Assembly: GCA_040755725.1 (NCBI GenBank)
Contig: JBFMAI010000017.1
Span: 1-64,000 of the forward strand
Source: JBFMAI01 sp040755725
GTDB taxonomy: Bacteria; Planctomycetota; Phycisphaerae; UBA1845; Fen-1342
Direction of reading: 5' to 3'
DNA: 64,000 bases
Position numbers and translations under genes: made by a program. The notes below the pieces were generated by a model. The model was not told where the DNA came from and ran no database searches. It saw only the letters and a program-made list of their open reading frames with translations. Positions 9,321 through 17,075 of this stretch are shown here, one piece after another (within the stretch, counting starts at the first letter, position 1; the number at the start of each line of letters is the position of its first letter).

Positions 9321-9848
9321 ATGGCAGAAGAGGCCCAGGCTCAGACATCGGCGCAGCCGCCCGCGACTCGACCGCCCGTTCGGACGCCGCCGGCCACCGC
9401 TCACGGCGCGCCGTCGCCGCTGCGCATCCTCAAACCGGGGCAGGGCGTACACGTACGCTGGCTGACGGCGATCGGCGCCGGTGTGCTGGCCGTGAGCGCG
9501 GCCCATTTTGTGTGGACGCGGATCCGTCTGTTCGCCTTCATTGAAGCGAACTACTACTTGCGCACGCTATTGCCGGTCGTGGTCCTGCTGGCGGCGGCGT
9601 GGCTCATCTTTTGGCTGGTCGGACGCAAGCCCAACGTGGTGGATTTCCTCATCGCCACCGAAGGCGAAATGAAGAAGGTGAACTGGTCCACACGCCGCGA
9701 GGTGTGGGGCGCTACGCGCGTCGTCATCGTGACCGTTCTGGCCTTGGCGTTCCTCCTGTTTATCGTGGACATGTTCTTCATCTTCTTCTTCGGCGGCATC
9801 GGCGTGCTGAAATTCGACGTGAGCCGCCTCTTCGGCGGCGGGCAATAG
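9321..9848 (+). CDS. secE: Preprotein translocase subunit SecE
   Basis: A 175-residue inner-membrane protein of the SecYEG channel, longer than the common 60-120 residues. The conserved C-terminal part is plain: EMKKVNWSTRREVWGATRVV is the amphipathic helix, followed by the essential transmembrane helix LALAFLLFIVDMFFIFFF. Two further hydrophobic helices (about residues 48-66 and 83-99) precede it, and the first 35 residues are Ala/Pro-rich. nusG follows two bases after the stop codon. Confidence 0.92.
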   Translation: MAEEAQAQTSAQPPATRPPVRTPPATAHGAPSPLRILKPGQGVHVRWLTAIGAGVLAVSAAHFVWTRIRLFAFIEANYYLRTLLPVVVLLAAAWLIFWLVGRKPNVVDFLIATEGEMKKVNWSTRREVWGATRVVIVTVLALAFLLFIVDMFFIFFFGGIGVLKFDVSRLFGGGQ

Positions 9849-9850
9849 GC

Positions 9851-10573
9851 ATGAACGCTGGCGAACCCGAACAACTCGCCCCGACGCCCGAGGCCGCGCC
9901 GGCCGGCACCGAGCCCCAACCCCCCACCGAGTCGGGCGTGGTGGTCACGGATGCGGCCGGCGGTCCGCCGTCGCCGAGCGCGCCGGCCAAGCCGGTGGCC
10001 GAGAAGGTGGAACTCGTCCGGCCGGGGATGGGGTGGTACGTGTTGCGGGTGGCTTCCAATAAGGAAGATCAGGTGCGCGACGCCCTGGAGCGCAAGGTGA
10101 AGATCGAGCAACTGGAGGCGCGCGTGGGGCGCATCCTGGTGCCGACCCAGCGGGAAAAGCGCGTGCGCGGGGGCACCTCACGCGTCTATCACCGCAAGCT
10201 CTACCCCGGCTACGTCTTCGTGGAGATGGCGACCGACGACGACGGCCGCATCCCCGAGAACGTGTGGTTCGTCATCAAGGAAACGACCGGCGTCGGTGAT
10301 TTCATCGGCTCGGGCGGCAAGCCGTCCCCGATGCCCATGACCGACGTCGAGAAAATGCTGGCGGCCGCGATCCGCCCGGAGGAAGGCCCCGCCCTAGCCA
10401 ACCTCGCGTTCAAGAAGGGCGACCGGGTGAAGGTGACCGAAGGCCCCTTCGAGAACTTCGAGGGCACCGTGGACGAGATCAACGCCCAGAAAGGCACCGT
10501 CCGCGTGATCGTCATGATTTTCGGCCGCCCCACCCCGATCGAGATCGAGTACTGGCAGGTGGAGCAGCTCTAG
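9851..10573 (+). CDS. nusG: Transcription termination/antitermination factor NusG
   Basis: A 240-residue protein; the start is ATG 9851, two bases after the secE stop. Residues 1-55 are an added Pro/Ala/Glu-rich, probably disordered extension. The NGN domain then follows (GMGWYVLRVASNKEDQV, KLYPGYVFVEM) and the C-terminal KOW motif is KKGDRVKVTEGPFENFEGTV. It binds RNA polymerase and couples it with Rho or ribosomes. The order secE-nusG-rplK is the standard one. Confidence 0.95.
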   Translation: MNAGEPEQLAPTPEAAPAGTEPQPPTESGVVVTDAAGGPPSPSAPAKPVAEKVELVRPGMGWYVLRVASNKEDQVRDALERKVKIEQLEARVGRILVPTQREKRVRGGTSRVYHRKLYPGYVFVEMATDDDGRIPENVWFVIKETTGVGDFIGSGGKPSPMPMTDVEKMLAAAIRPEEGPALANLAFKKGDRVKVTEGPFENFEGTVDEINAQKGTVRVIVMIFGRPTPIEIEYWQVEQL

Positions 10574-10624
10574 CGGCCGGCGGAGACCGGCGTGGTGCTG
10601 CGGCTTCCCCGTCCCCGGGGGCCC

Positions 10625-10653
10625 TGGAACTCGACCGACGACGGATGTATACT
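10625..10653 (+). promoter_or_regulatory. Possible promoter before rplK
   Basis: A good -10, TATACT (10648-10653), lies 61 bases before the rplK start with a weak -35 (TGGAAC, 17-base spacer). It may supply extra transcription of the L11-L1 genes. Confidence 0.35.
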
Positions 10654-10713
10654 GACCGTTCTGGCCGCGCTCGGGCGTCCGCAGCGCGGCGCTGACCGAC
10701 TCAGGAAGGCACC

Positions 10714-11163
10714 ATGGCCAAGGCCATCATCGCCAAGATCAAGTTGCAGGCCCCGGGCGGCAAGGCCACCCCGGCGCCCCCGGTCGGCCCCGCGCTGGGG
10801 CAGCACGGGGTCAACATCGGGCAGTTCGTGTCGCAGTTCAACGAGCGCACGCGGCACATGGACGGCATGACCTGCCCGGTCGAGATCACCGTCTACAAGG
10901 ACAAGAGCTTCGACTTCGTCGTCAAGAGCCCCCCGGCGGCGGTGCTGCTGATGAAGGCGGCCAAGCCGCTGGACCCGGCCCTCGCCATCGTGGAGAAGGG
11001 CTCGGGCGAGCCCAACCGCAACAAGGTCGGGCGCGTCACGCGGGCGGACGTGCGGAAGATCGCTGAAACCAAGGCCAAGGACCTGAACGCGTTCGACCCG
11101 GACGCCGCGATGCGGATCGTGGCGGGGACGGCGCGGAGCATGGGTATCGAGATTGTGGATTGA
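10714..11163 (+). CDS. rplK: 50S ribosomal protein L11
   Basis: A 149-residue protein with the canonical N-terminal sequence (KLQAPGGKATPAPPVGPALG, then QHGVNIGQFV). It binds the GTPase-associated region of 23S rRNA. The ATG lies after AGGAAGG-like bases. It is unusually separated from rplA by about 200 bases carrying a palindromic repeat, whereas the two genes are normally adjacent. Confidence 0.96.
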   Translation: MAKAIIAKIKLQAPGGKATPAPPVGPALGQHGVNIGQFVSQFNERTRHMDGMTCPVEITVYKDKSFDFVVKSPPAAVLLMKAAKPLDPALAIVEKGSGEPNRNKVGRVTRADVRKIAETKAKDLNAFDPDAAMRIVAGTARSMGIEIVD

Positions 11164-11219
11164 GTGACCTGACGCACCCGAAGGCGGAGAGCGCGAGGGA
11201 GCGACGGAACAGGATGACG

Positions 11220-11290
11220 ACGTGACAAGGTGATAACGTGATAAGGTGAAACGAGCGTTGACGCCCGTGTTGTTCACCCTATCACTTTTT
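11220..11290 (+). repeat. Short-word palindromic element between rplK and rplA
   Basis: Two 16-base copies run in tandem (ACGTGACAAGGTGATA then ACGTGATAAGGTGAAA, 11220-11251). The second can pair with TTCACCCTATCAC (11273-11285) across a 22-base loop with one mismatch, and TTTTT follows at 11286-11290. The fold looks like a Rho-independent terminator, so it may lower readthrough into rplA. Confidence 0.65.
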
Positions 11291-11360
11291 CGTTTTATTG
11301 CGTTTGCAGGACAATCTGGCGGCCGTACCACGGGCCGGTAACCTTAGTGGGAGCTTGGCG

Positions 11361-12056
11361 ATGCGTTTTCGCAGCAAGCGTTACAAGAAGGATGCGGAGC
11401 TGGCGCCGCGCGGAACGGTGCCGATCGACGCCGCCGTCCAGCAACTCAAGACGTTTTCCAAGACCAAGTTCGATCAAAGCGTCGACCTGGTGATGCACCT
11501 GGGCATTGATGCCCGCCAGGCGGACCAGGCCATTCGGGGGTCGATCAGCCTGCCCAAGGGCATTGGGGCCAGCAAGCGCGTGATCGCCTTCTGCGCCGAG
11601 GGCGACGTACCGGCCGCCAAGGCCGCGGGCGCGGTCGAGGCCGGCGGCGACGAGCTGATCGAGAAGGTCCAGAAGGGCTGGACCGACTTCGACGTCGCGA
11701 TTGCCCACCCCTCGTTGATGGGCAAGGTCGGCCGGTTGGGCCGCGTGCTGGGGCCGCAGGGCAAGATGCCCTCCCCCAAGAGCGGTACGGTGACGCCGGA
11801 CGTGGCGACCGCGGTCAAGGAATACGCCGCTGGCAAAGTCGAGTTCCGCAACGACGCCGGCGGCAACGTCCACGCGGTCGTCGGCAAGCTGAGTTTTGCG
11901 CCGGAGGACCTGAAGGCCAACATCCTGGCCTTTGTGGACCACATCCGCCGCATGAAGCCGGCCAGCGCCAAGGGCACGTACGTGAAGAAGATCTGCATCA
12001 GCGGGACCATGACGCCGGGGATTCACATCGACGCCGCGACGGTTGTGACGGAGTAG
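11361..12056 (+). CDS. rplA: 50S ribosomal protein L1
   Basis: A 231-residue protein starting at ATG 11361 (GTGGGAG upstream; earlier codons are not L1-like). It begins MRFRSKRYKKDAEL and includes the signature KVGRLGRVLGPQGKMPSPKSGTV split around residues 121-143, and the TPDVATAVKEY segment. It forms the L1 stalk and in many bacteria represses its own operon. rplJ follows after six bases. Confidence 0.96.
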   Translation: MRFRSKRYKKDAELAPRGTVPIDAAVQQLKTFSKTKFDQSVDLVMHLGIDARQADQAIRGSISLPKGIGASKRVIAFCAEGDVPAAKAAGAVEAGGDELIEKVQKGWTDFDVAIAHPSLMGKVGRLGRVLGPQGKMPSPKSGTVTPDVATAVKEYAAGKVEFRNDAGGNVHAVVGKLSFAPEDLKANILAFVDHIRRMKPASAKGTYVKKICISGTMTPGIHIDAATVVTE

Positions 12057-12062
12057 TGGGAC

Positions 12063-12611
12063 ATGAGCAAGCCGGTCAAGGAACTGATCACCAAGGAACT
12101 GGCCCACCGCTATGGCGCGCAGTCCAACGCGGTCTGGGTCGAGCTGGTCGGCGTCGACGGTATCACGACCAACGCCTTTCGGCGGGACTTGCGGGCGCGC
12201 CAAATGCGGCTGGAAGTGATCAAGACGTCGCTCTTTCGTCGCGCGTGTGCCAGCGGTCCGCTGGCCCCGCTGGCGACCGCCCTCAGCGGTCCGGCCGCCC
12301 TGATCACTGGCGGCGACTCGGCGATCGAGATCGCCAAGCTGCTGGACGAATGGGCCCCGAAGTTCCCCAAGGACAGCTTCCGGCTGCGGGGAGCGCTGCT
12401 GGAAGGCGAGCTGCTGGACGCCGAGCGCGCCCGGGGCCTGTCAAGGATGGCCAGCAAGGCCGATCTTCAGGCCCGGATCGTGTCCATCGCGCTGTCGCCG
12501 GGGGCGAACCTGGCGGCGGCGGTGCTGTCCGGCGGCCGGAACGTGGCGGGCTGCCTGAAGGCCCTGATCGAGAAGCTCGAAAAGGGCGAGGAAATTCGGA
12601 AGTCGGCTTGA
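12063..12611 (+). CDS. rplJ: 50S ribosomal protein L10
   Basis: A 182-residue L10: an N-terminal rRNA-binding domain (MSKPVKELITKEL, LRARQMRLEVIKTSL) and a C-terminal helix (SGGRNVAGCLKALIEKLEKG) that carries the L7/L12 dimers. It is close to rplA (6 bp) but separated from rplL by 216 bases that contain a palindromic repeat. Confidence 0.93.
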   Translation: MSKPVKELITKELAHRYGAQSNAVWVELVGVDGITTNAFRRDLRARQMRLEVIKTSLFRRACASGPLAPLATALSGPAALITGGDSAIEIAKLLDEWAPKFPKDSFRLRGALLEGELLDAERARGLSRMASKADLQARIVSIALSPGANLAAAVLSGGRNVAGCLKALIEKLEKGEEIRKSA

Positions 12612-12623
12612 GAAGGAATGCGC

Positions 12624-12725
12624 AAGGAAAAAGGCAGAATTCAGAAAGAAGAAGACGGCGGCAGAACTTCGACCGGCCGCCGAGAGCGGCTTCTGTTCAT
12701 TCTGCCTTCTTCCTCTTGAATTGCT
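12624..12725. repeat. Short-word palindromic element between rplJ and rplL
   Basis: The left arm (12624-12654) is purine-rich and contains GGAAAAAGGCAGAATTC. The right arm (12690-12725) is its imperfect complement, containing ATTCTGCCTTCTTCC. The core 10 bases AAGGCAGAAT/ATTCTGCCTT pair perfectly. The loop is about 35 bases and GC-rich. No coding sequence was found in the rplJ-rplL gap. Confidence 0.65.
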
Positions 12726-12827
12726 GATAGCGGTCCGCGTCGGAGTGCTCCCCGCGGGGATTAAACGGGACCAGCGGGGTCCCGGCTATCCGAGCGGTCC
12801 AGAACGTCGGATGCGGAGTTGACGAAC

Positions 12828-13238
12828 ATGGCAGAAGCACCTGTGAGCGCCGCGGTCAAGGACCTCGGCGACAAGATCGCCGGCCTGACCCTGATCCAGG
12901 CCAAGGAACTGGCCGATTACCTCAAGTCGGCGTACGGCATTGAGCCCGCCGCCGGCGGGGCCGTCGTGATGGCCGCCGCCGCGGGCGGTGGGGCCGCCGG
13001 CGCCGCCGCGGCCGCCGAGGAGAAGACCGAATTCAACGTGATCCTGAAGACCGCCGGCGACAAGAAGCTCCCGGTGATCAAGGTCGTGCGGGCCGCCCGG
13101 GCGGACCTGGGGCTGAAGGAAGCCAAGGCCCTCGTGGACGAGGCCCCCAAGACGCTCCTCGAAGGCGTAAGCAAGCAGGACGCCGAGAAATGGAAGAAGG
13201 AGCTTGAGGAAGCCGGCGCCACCGTGGAAATCCAGTAG
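12828..13238 (+). CDS. rplL: 50S ribosomal protein L7/L12
   Basis: A 136-residue stalk protein that recruits translation factors. The start is ATG 12828, nine bases after GGAG; the in-frame TTG at 12819 is less likely. The N-terminal dimerisation helix is followed by an Ala/Gly-rich hinge (residues about 45-67) and the globular domain (EKTEFNVIL, KVVRAARADLGLKEAKALVD). A strong terminator follows, so rpoBC are not in this transcript. Confidence 0.96.
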   Translation: MAEAPVSAAVKDLGDKIAGLTLIQAKELADYLKSAYGIEPAAGGAVVMAAAAGGGAAGAAAAAEEKTEFNVILKTAGDKKLPVIKVVRAARADLGLKEAKALVDEAPKTLLEGVSKQDAEKWKKELEEAGATVEIQ

Positions 13239-13269
13239 GCGCGCCCGGATCGCGGCACAGTCCTCGACA

Positions 13270-13295
13270 GGCCCGGCGGTTTGCCGGGCCTTCTT
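13270..13295 (+). terminator. Rho-independent terminator after rplL
   Basis: GGCCCGGC (13270-13277), loop GGTTT, GCCGGGCC (13283-13290), then TTCTT. It lies 31 bases after the rplL stop. Confidence 0.75.
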
Positions 13296-13396
13296 GACTT
13301 CCGGGCGGCGCAATATTGCCGCCGTGGCCGCGAACTCCCCCCAGGCGGTCACGGGACCGGCCTGCGGCCATCGACCGTCTGATCCAGGAGATTCTC

Positions 13397-14278
13397 ATGG
13401 CACGCGCGTGGGCATTGGCCGTCGTGGCGACGATGGCCCTGACAGGTGGTTGTGGTTCGTTGGTACACGCGACGCGGGAGGTTGCGTTTCGGGAGCCGTG
13501 GGCGGGATACGAGCGCATCGAGGTCCATGCCCGCAACGGGAGCGTCGAGCTCGTGTCCGGTGGCACGGACGGCCTCGCCATTGATGCCACCCTGCGTGTC
13601 GGCGGCACCACGTTCGGCGAGGCGGAAGCCAATCTGGACGCGCTGAAGCTGCACGCCGCAGCCGACCCCGACCACCCGCGCACGTTCCGCGTCGAGTTGC
13701 AATACCCCCCGCATCTTCAGTCGAAGTCTCCGGCGGCGAACCTGCGCATCACGTTGCCGGAGCCGTGTGCCGCCGCCGTGAACACCAGCAACGGTTCGAT
13801 TCGAGTGGAGAACCTGAAGGGCGACGTGGTCCTGGACACGAGCAACGGGGCGATTCGGGCCCGGAAGGTGGACGGCAACCTGCGAGCGGATACGTCCAAT
13901 GGCAGCGTGGAGGTTGAGAACGTCACCGGATCACTGCGGGCCAAGTCCAGCAACGGCGAGCTCATCGCGCGGGGGATCAGCGGCCCGTGCGAGCTGATCA
14001 CTTCCAACGGCCGCATCGAGTACGCTGCCGCCCCGGCGGCCGCCGGGGCCGTCGAGGCACACACCAGCAATGGCGATGTTCAGATCACGCTGCCGCGTTC
14101 GACGGCGGCGGCCCTGGACTGCCGGACCCGTAATGGACGGGTCCATGTGGACGCGGCCGAAGCAGCCCTTGGGCAGGTGGAGACCGAGCGCGGCGCATTC
14201 CGCGCGACGCTGAACGGCGGCGGCGTCCCCGTGCGGGTCCGCACCTCGAATGGTTCGATCGACGTGAACGTGCGGTAG
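13397..14278 (+). CDS. Lipoprotein with DUF4097-like beta-helix repeats
   Basis: A 293-residue protein; the start is ATG 13397, six bases after AGGAG. The signal MARAWALAVVATMALTGGC has lipobox TGGC. The body is a run of about 20-residue repeats built on TSNGSI/TSNGAI/SSNGEL, typical of DUF4097 (adhesin-like right-handed beta-helix) proteins. Such proteins are cell-envelope proteins without a settled role, sometimes near stress-response regulators. It is a single gene between the rplL terminator and the acyltransferase. Confidence 0.8.
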   Translation: MARAWALAVVATMALTGGCGSLVHATREVAFREPWAGYERIEVHARNGSVELVSGGTDGLAIDATLRVGGTTFGEAEANLDALKLHAAADPDHPRTFRVELQYPPHLQSKSPAANLRITLPEPCAAAVNTSNGSIRVENLKGDVVLDTSNGAIRARKVDGNLRADTSNGSVEVENVTGSLRAKSSNGELIARGISGPCELITSNGRIEYAAAPAAAGAVEAHTSNGDVQITLPRSTAAALDCRTRNGRVHVDAAEAALGQVETERGAFRATLNGGGVPVRVRTSNGSIDVNVR

Positions 14279-14536
14279 GGTAGGTGCGCGGGGGGCCCCC
14301 CATCGCCGAGGCCCAACGGTCCGCGGCCCCGCCAATCGTATCATCCCAACGCCGGCCCCTATTGCTTGTCTAACGGGGAGTGCCCACAATGCCGGAACGG
14401 CCCGGCGGCAATCCGTCGGGCCGTGGCGGAGCGGATGGGCGGGCGGGGCCTCTTCGGCGGCGTCGGCCCGCGTCCGGGACCGACGTGTGCCCGCGCCCGA
14501 CCCTGGCGCGGGCCCGCTGTGGCGACCGATCTGAGC

Positions 14537-15511
14537 ATGACGCGCACCGAGACGTTACGGCCCAACGCGTCCACGCCGACTTCGTCGGCCGGCCCCCCGG
14601 CGCGCGCCGAGAAGCGCGTGGGTTGGCTGGATCGGGCCAAGTACGGGCTGGTTCGCGGGTTCCTCGCGGCCTGGACCGCGGTCTTCAGCCTGAAGGGCCT
14701 GTACTTGCTGGGGAGCTGGTTCGGTTTCTTTGAATACCTGATCAACTTCCGGCGCCGGGCCCGCTATCGGGCCGAGCTGCGGGCGGCGTTCCCCGAGGGC
14801 CTTTCCGCCGCGCGCGAACGGAAGATCATCCGCGACTACTTCCGCCGCACCCGCTGCGACAAGCTCTTCTATCTGATCTTCGACCGCTTGCCGCGGGAGA
14901 AGATCATGCGGCGCATCCGGTTCCACGGCCGGCAGCACCTGGACGAGGGGCTGGCGCGCGGGCGCGGCGTGTATGTGATGCTGAGTCATCACGGCTCGCA
15001 CCATGTGGCCGGGCTGTTGATGGCGCTGCTGGGGTACCGCTGTGCCGGCGTACGCGACCGCAACGAGGGGGCAATCCGGCTGTACATTCAGGAGAAGTAC
15101 ACCAGGACGTTCCCGGAGTACGCCGCGGTGCGCGTGCTCTACGCGGACAGCTTCCCGCGCGACATCTACCGGTGCTTTCAGGAAAACCGCGTCGTGGGCA
15201 GCGCGCTCGACGTGGGGCGTGTCCGCGGGCTGACGCTGAAGACCTGCCCGGTGCAAGTGTTTGGACAGACCCGGGAGTTCCTGACCGGCACGCTCCAGGT
15301 CGCCCTGCGCTGCCGCGCGGTGATCTGCCAGGCGTTCGTCGTGTCGCGGCCGAACTTCTACTTCCGGCTGATCGTCAAACCGCCGCTGTACGTGCCGGGC
15401 GCTGACGGGCCTGCCGAGGACCCGGCCCGCATTCAGAACCTGATGCAGAAATACGCCGACGGGATCGCCGCCCACGTGCGCGAGCACCCCGACCACATTA
15501 GCCGCGTCTGA
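14537..15511 (+). CDS. LpxL/HtrB-like lysophospholipid or lipid A acyltransferase
   Basis: About 324 residues from ATG 14537; the true start may be a nearby GTG since no clear Shine-Dalgarno sequence is seen. It has the layout of the LpxL/LpxM family: a membrane-proximal N-terminus (GWLDRAKYGLVRGFLAAWTA), a tryptophan-rich helical part, and the catalytic region VMLSHHGSHHVAGLLMALLG. Known members have an HX4D/E motif; here the region has four histidines but no clear acid at the expected place, so the chemistry may differ. It stands 134 bases upstream of the second fatty-acid cassette and may be the user of that cassette's acyl chains. Confidence 0.75.
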   Translation: MTRTETLRPNASTPTSSAGPPARAEKRVGWLDRAKYGLVRGFLAAWTAVFSLKGLYLLGSWFGFFEYLINFRRRARYRAELRAAFPEGLSAARERKIIRDYFRRTRCDKLFYLIFDRLPREKIMRRIRFHGRQHLDEGLARGRGVYVMLSHHGSHHVAGLLMALLGYRCAGVRDRNEGAIRLYIQEKYTRTFPEYAAVRVLYADSFPRDIYRCFQENRVVGSALDVGRVRGLTLKTCPVQVFGQTREFLTGTLQVALRCRAVICQAFVVSRPNFYFRLIVKPPLYVPGADGPAEDPARIQNLMQKYADGIAAHVREHPDHISRV

Positions 15512-15538
15512 ACCCGGTCGGCGGGCTGCCCGGCCGGC

Positions 15539-15567
15539 TGGCCAGACCCGGCGCGGGACGGTAGAAT
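15539..15567 (+). promoter_or_regulatory. Possible promoter of the second fatty-acid cassette
   Basis: TGGCCA, 17 bases, TAGAAT (15562-15567), about 80 bases ahead of the first dehydratase start. The -10 is good and the -35 matches four of six positions. Confidence 0.4.
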
Positions 15568-15645
15568 CCGCCGGATTCGCGGCGGCCGGGGCCGCCCCGC
15601 GGGTCGCGGGATTGGCCGCGCGGGAACGACGTGTAGGTAGGACGA

Positions 15646-16143
15646 GTGAAGTTCGTACTGATTGACCGGATTGTGGAGCTCGAATCGGGCCGGCGGATCG
15701 TAGCGCAGAAAGCGCTGTCGCTGGCCGAGGAGTACCTCGCGGACCATTTCCCCACGTTCCCGGTCCTGCCGGGCGTGCTCATGGTCGAGGCCCTGGTCCA
15801 GGCGTGCGCGTGGGTGGTGCGCGAGCACCTGGACTTCCAGCCGAGCTTGGTGCTGCTCAAGGAGGCCCGCAACGTGACGTACAAGAGCTTCCTGGCTCCG
15901 GGTCAACTGCTGACGATCGAGGCCGAGTGCAAGGAACTCAACCCGGAGCACAGCAGCTTCGCCGCCGGGGGCCACGTCGACGGGCGTGAGATTGTCAAGG
16001 GCCGCTTCCTGCTGCGGCACCTGACGCTGGCACAGCAGGACCCGGGTTACGACGATGTGGACCGCCGCCTGCGCGAGCAGCAACGGAACCTGTTTCGGCT
16101 CTTGTGGAAAGGCCGCTCCGCCGAACCGGTGGCGGGGCTGTGA
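15646..16143 (+). CDS. FabZ-like 3-hydroxyacyl-ACP dehydratase (first copy)
   Basis: A 165-residue hotdog-fold protein starting with GTG 15646. His34 (DHFPTFPVLPGVLM) and Glu48 (VEALVQACAW) stand 14 residues apart as in FabZ/FabA active sites. FabZ removes water from 3-hydroxyacyl-ACP. The C-terminal 30 residues are a charged extension not found in housekeeping FabZ. It opens a five-gene rightward cassette (dehydratase, ACP, dehydratase, two ketosynthases) distinct from the acpP-fabF pair at 5 kb. Confidence 0.85.
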   Translation: MKFVLIDRIVELESGRRIVAQKALSLAEEYLADHFPTFPVLPGVLMVEALVQACAWVVREHLDFQPSLVLLKEARNVTYKSFLAPGQLLTIEAECKELNPEHSSFAAGGHVDGREIVKGRFLLRHLTLAQQDPGYDDVDRRLREQQRNLFRLLWKGRSAEPVAGL

Positions 16144-16182
16144 GAGTGCGCGAGCCGTGAGCTCGCCTGGAGGATGCGCCTG

Positions 16183-16578
16183 ATGGCCACATGGACACGG
16201 GATGAGATCTTCGAGAAGGTGCGGCAAGCCCTCGTCGACGCCCTCAGCGTCGAGGAGGACGAAGTGACGGAGACGGCGACGCTGACCGGCGATCTCCAGG
16301 CCGAGTCCATCGACATCCTTGACATCGTCTTCCGCCTCGAAAAGGCCTTCAACATCAAGATTTCGCAAGAAGAGCTTACGCCGCGCGACGTCCTCAGCAA
16401 CCCGGATTACGTCAGCAACCGCAAGCTCAACGCGGCGGGCCTGGCGGCGCTGAAGGAGCGTGTGCAGCACGCCGACTGGTCGAAGTTCGAGCAGGACCCG
16501 GACATCGACAAGATTCTGGATGTGTTCACCGTGGGCACGATCGTCAACTTCGTCGAGTCCAAGCTGGCCGCCTCGTGA
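16183..16578 (+). CDS. Acyl carrier protein, divergent and extended
   Basis: A 131-residue carrier protein, about 50 longer than AcpP. The start is taken as ATG 16183, nine bases after GGAGG; the ATG at 16174 abuts that site. The attachment serine is Ser42 in LQAESIDILDIVFRLEKAF. A roughly 45-residue insertion (DYVSNRKLNAAGLAALKERV region) lies before a final helix DVFTVGTIVNFVESKL. The length and insertion suggest a dedicated partner for the flanking enzymes. Confidence 0.85.
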   Translation: MATWTRDEIFEKVRQALVDALSVEEDEVTETATLTGDLQAESIDILDIVFRLEKAFNIKISQEELTPRDVLSNPDYVSNRKLNAAGLAALKERVQHADWSKFEQDPDIDKILDVFTVGTIVNFVESKLAAS

Positions 16579-16586
16579 GGTGACGC

Positions 16587-17075
16587 GTGCGCTGGATCTG
16601 GTTGGACCGCTTCGCCGAGTTCGTCCCCGGGCAGCGGGCCGTCGGGATCAAGAACGTCTCGCTGGCCGAGGACCACCTGCACGATCATTTCCCCGGGTTC
16701 CCCATCCAGCCGGCCAGCCTGATGATCGAGGGCATGGCCCAGACCGCCGGCATTCTGGTCGGCCACGCCCGGAACTTCGCCGAGAAGGTCATTCTCGCCA
16801 AAGTGAAGCGGGCGGTGTTTCACCGGCTGGTCCGGCCCGGCGACCAGATTCGCTACATCGCCGAGGTCGAGCAAATCAGCGACTCCGGGGCCATGACGCG
16901 CGGGGAGATTCGCTGCGGCGACGACCTCGTGGCCGAGGTCGACCTGGTCTTCTCGCACATTGATCAGAATGTGAGCGGGCTCGAGTTCCCCCAGGAGAAC
17001 TTCGTCTTCACCGAGGAGTTCATGGCCCTGCTCAAGACGTACACCCAGCCCGCCGGCGAGAGGATCGCGCTGTGA
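16587..17075 (+). CDS. FabZ-like 3-hydroxyacyl-ACP dehydratase (second copy)
   Basis: A 162-residue hotdog protein starting with GTG 16587, eight bases after the ACP stop. It has the same active-site spacing as its neighbour: His34 in HDHFPGFPIQPASLMIEG and Glu48. The usual LPG of FabZ reads QPA here. The two copies could form a heterodimer or act on different chain positions. The stop overlaps the next gene by four bases, so the genes are translationally coupled. Confidence 0.85.
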   Translation: MRWIWLDRFAEFVPGQRAVGIKNVSLAEDHLHDHFPGFPIQPASLMIEGMAQTAGILVGHARNFAEKVILAKVKRAVFHRLVRPGDQIRYIAEVEQISDSGAMTRGEIRCGDDLVAEVDLVFSHIDQNVSGLEFPQENFVFTEEFMALLKTYTQPAGERIAL

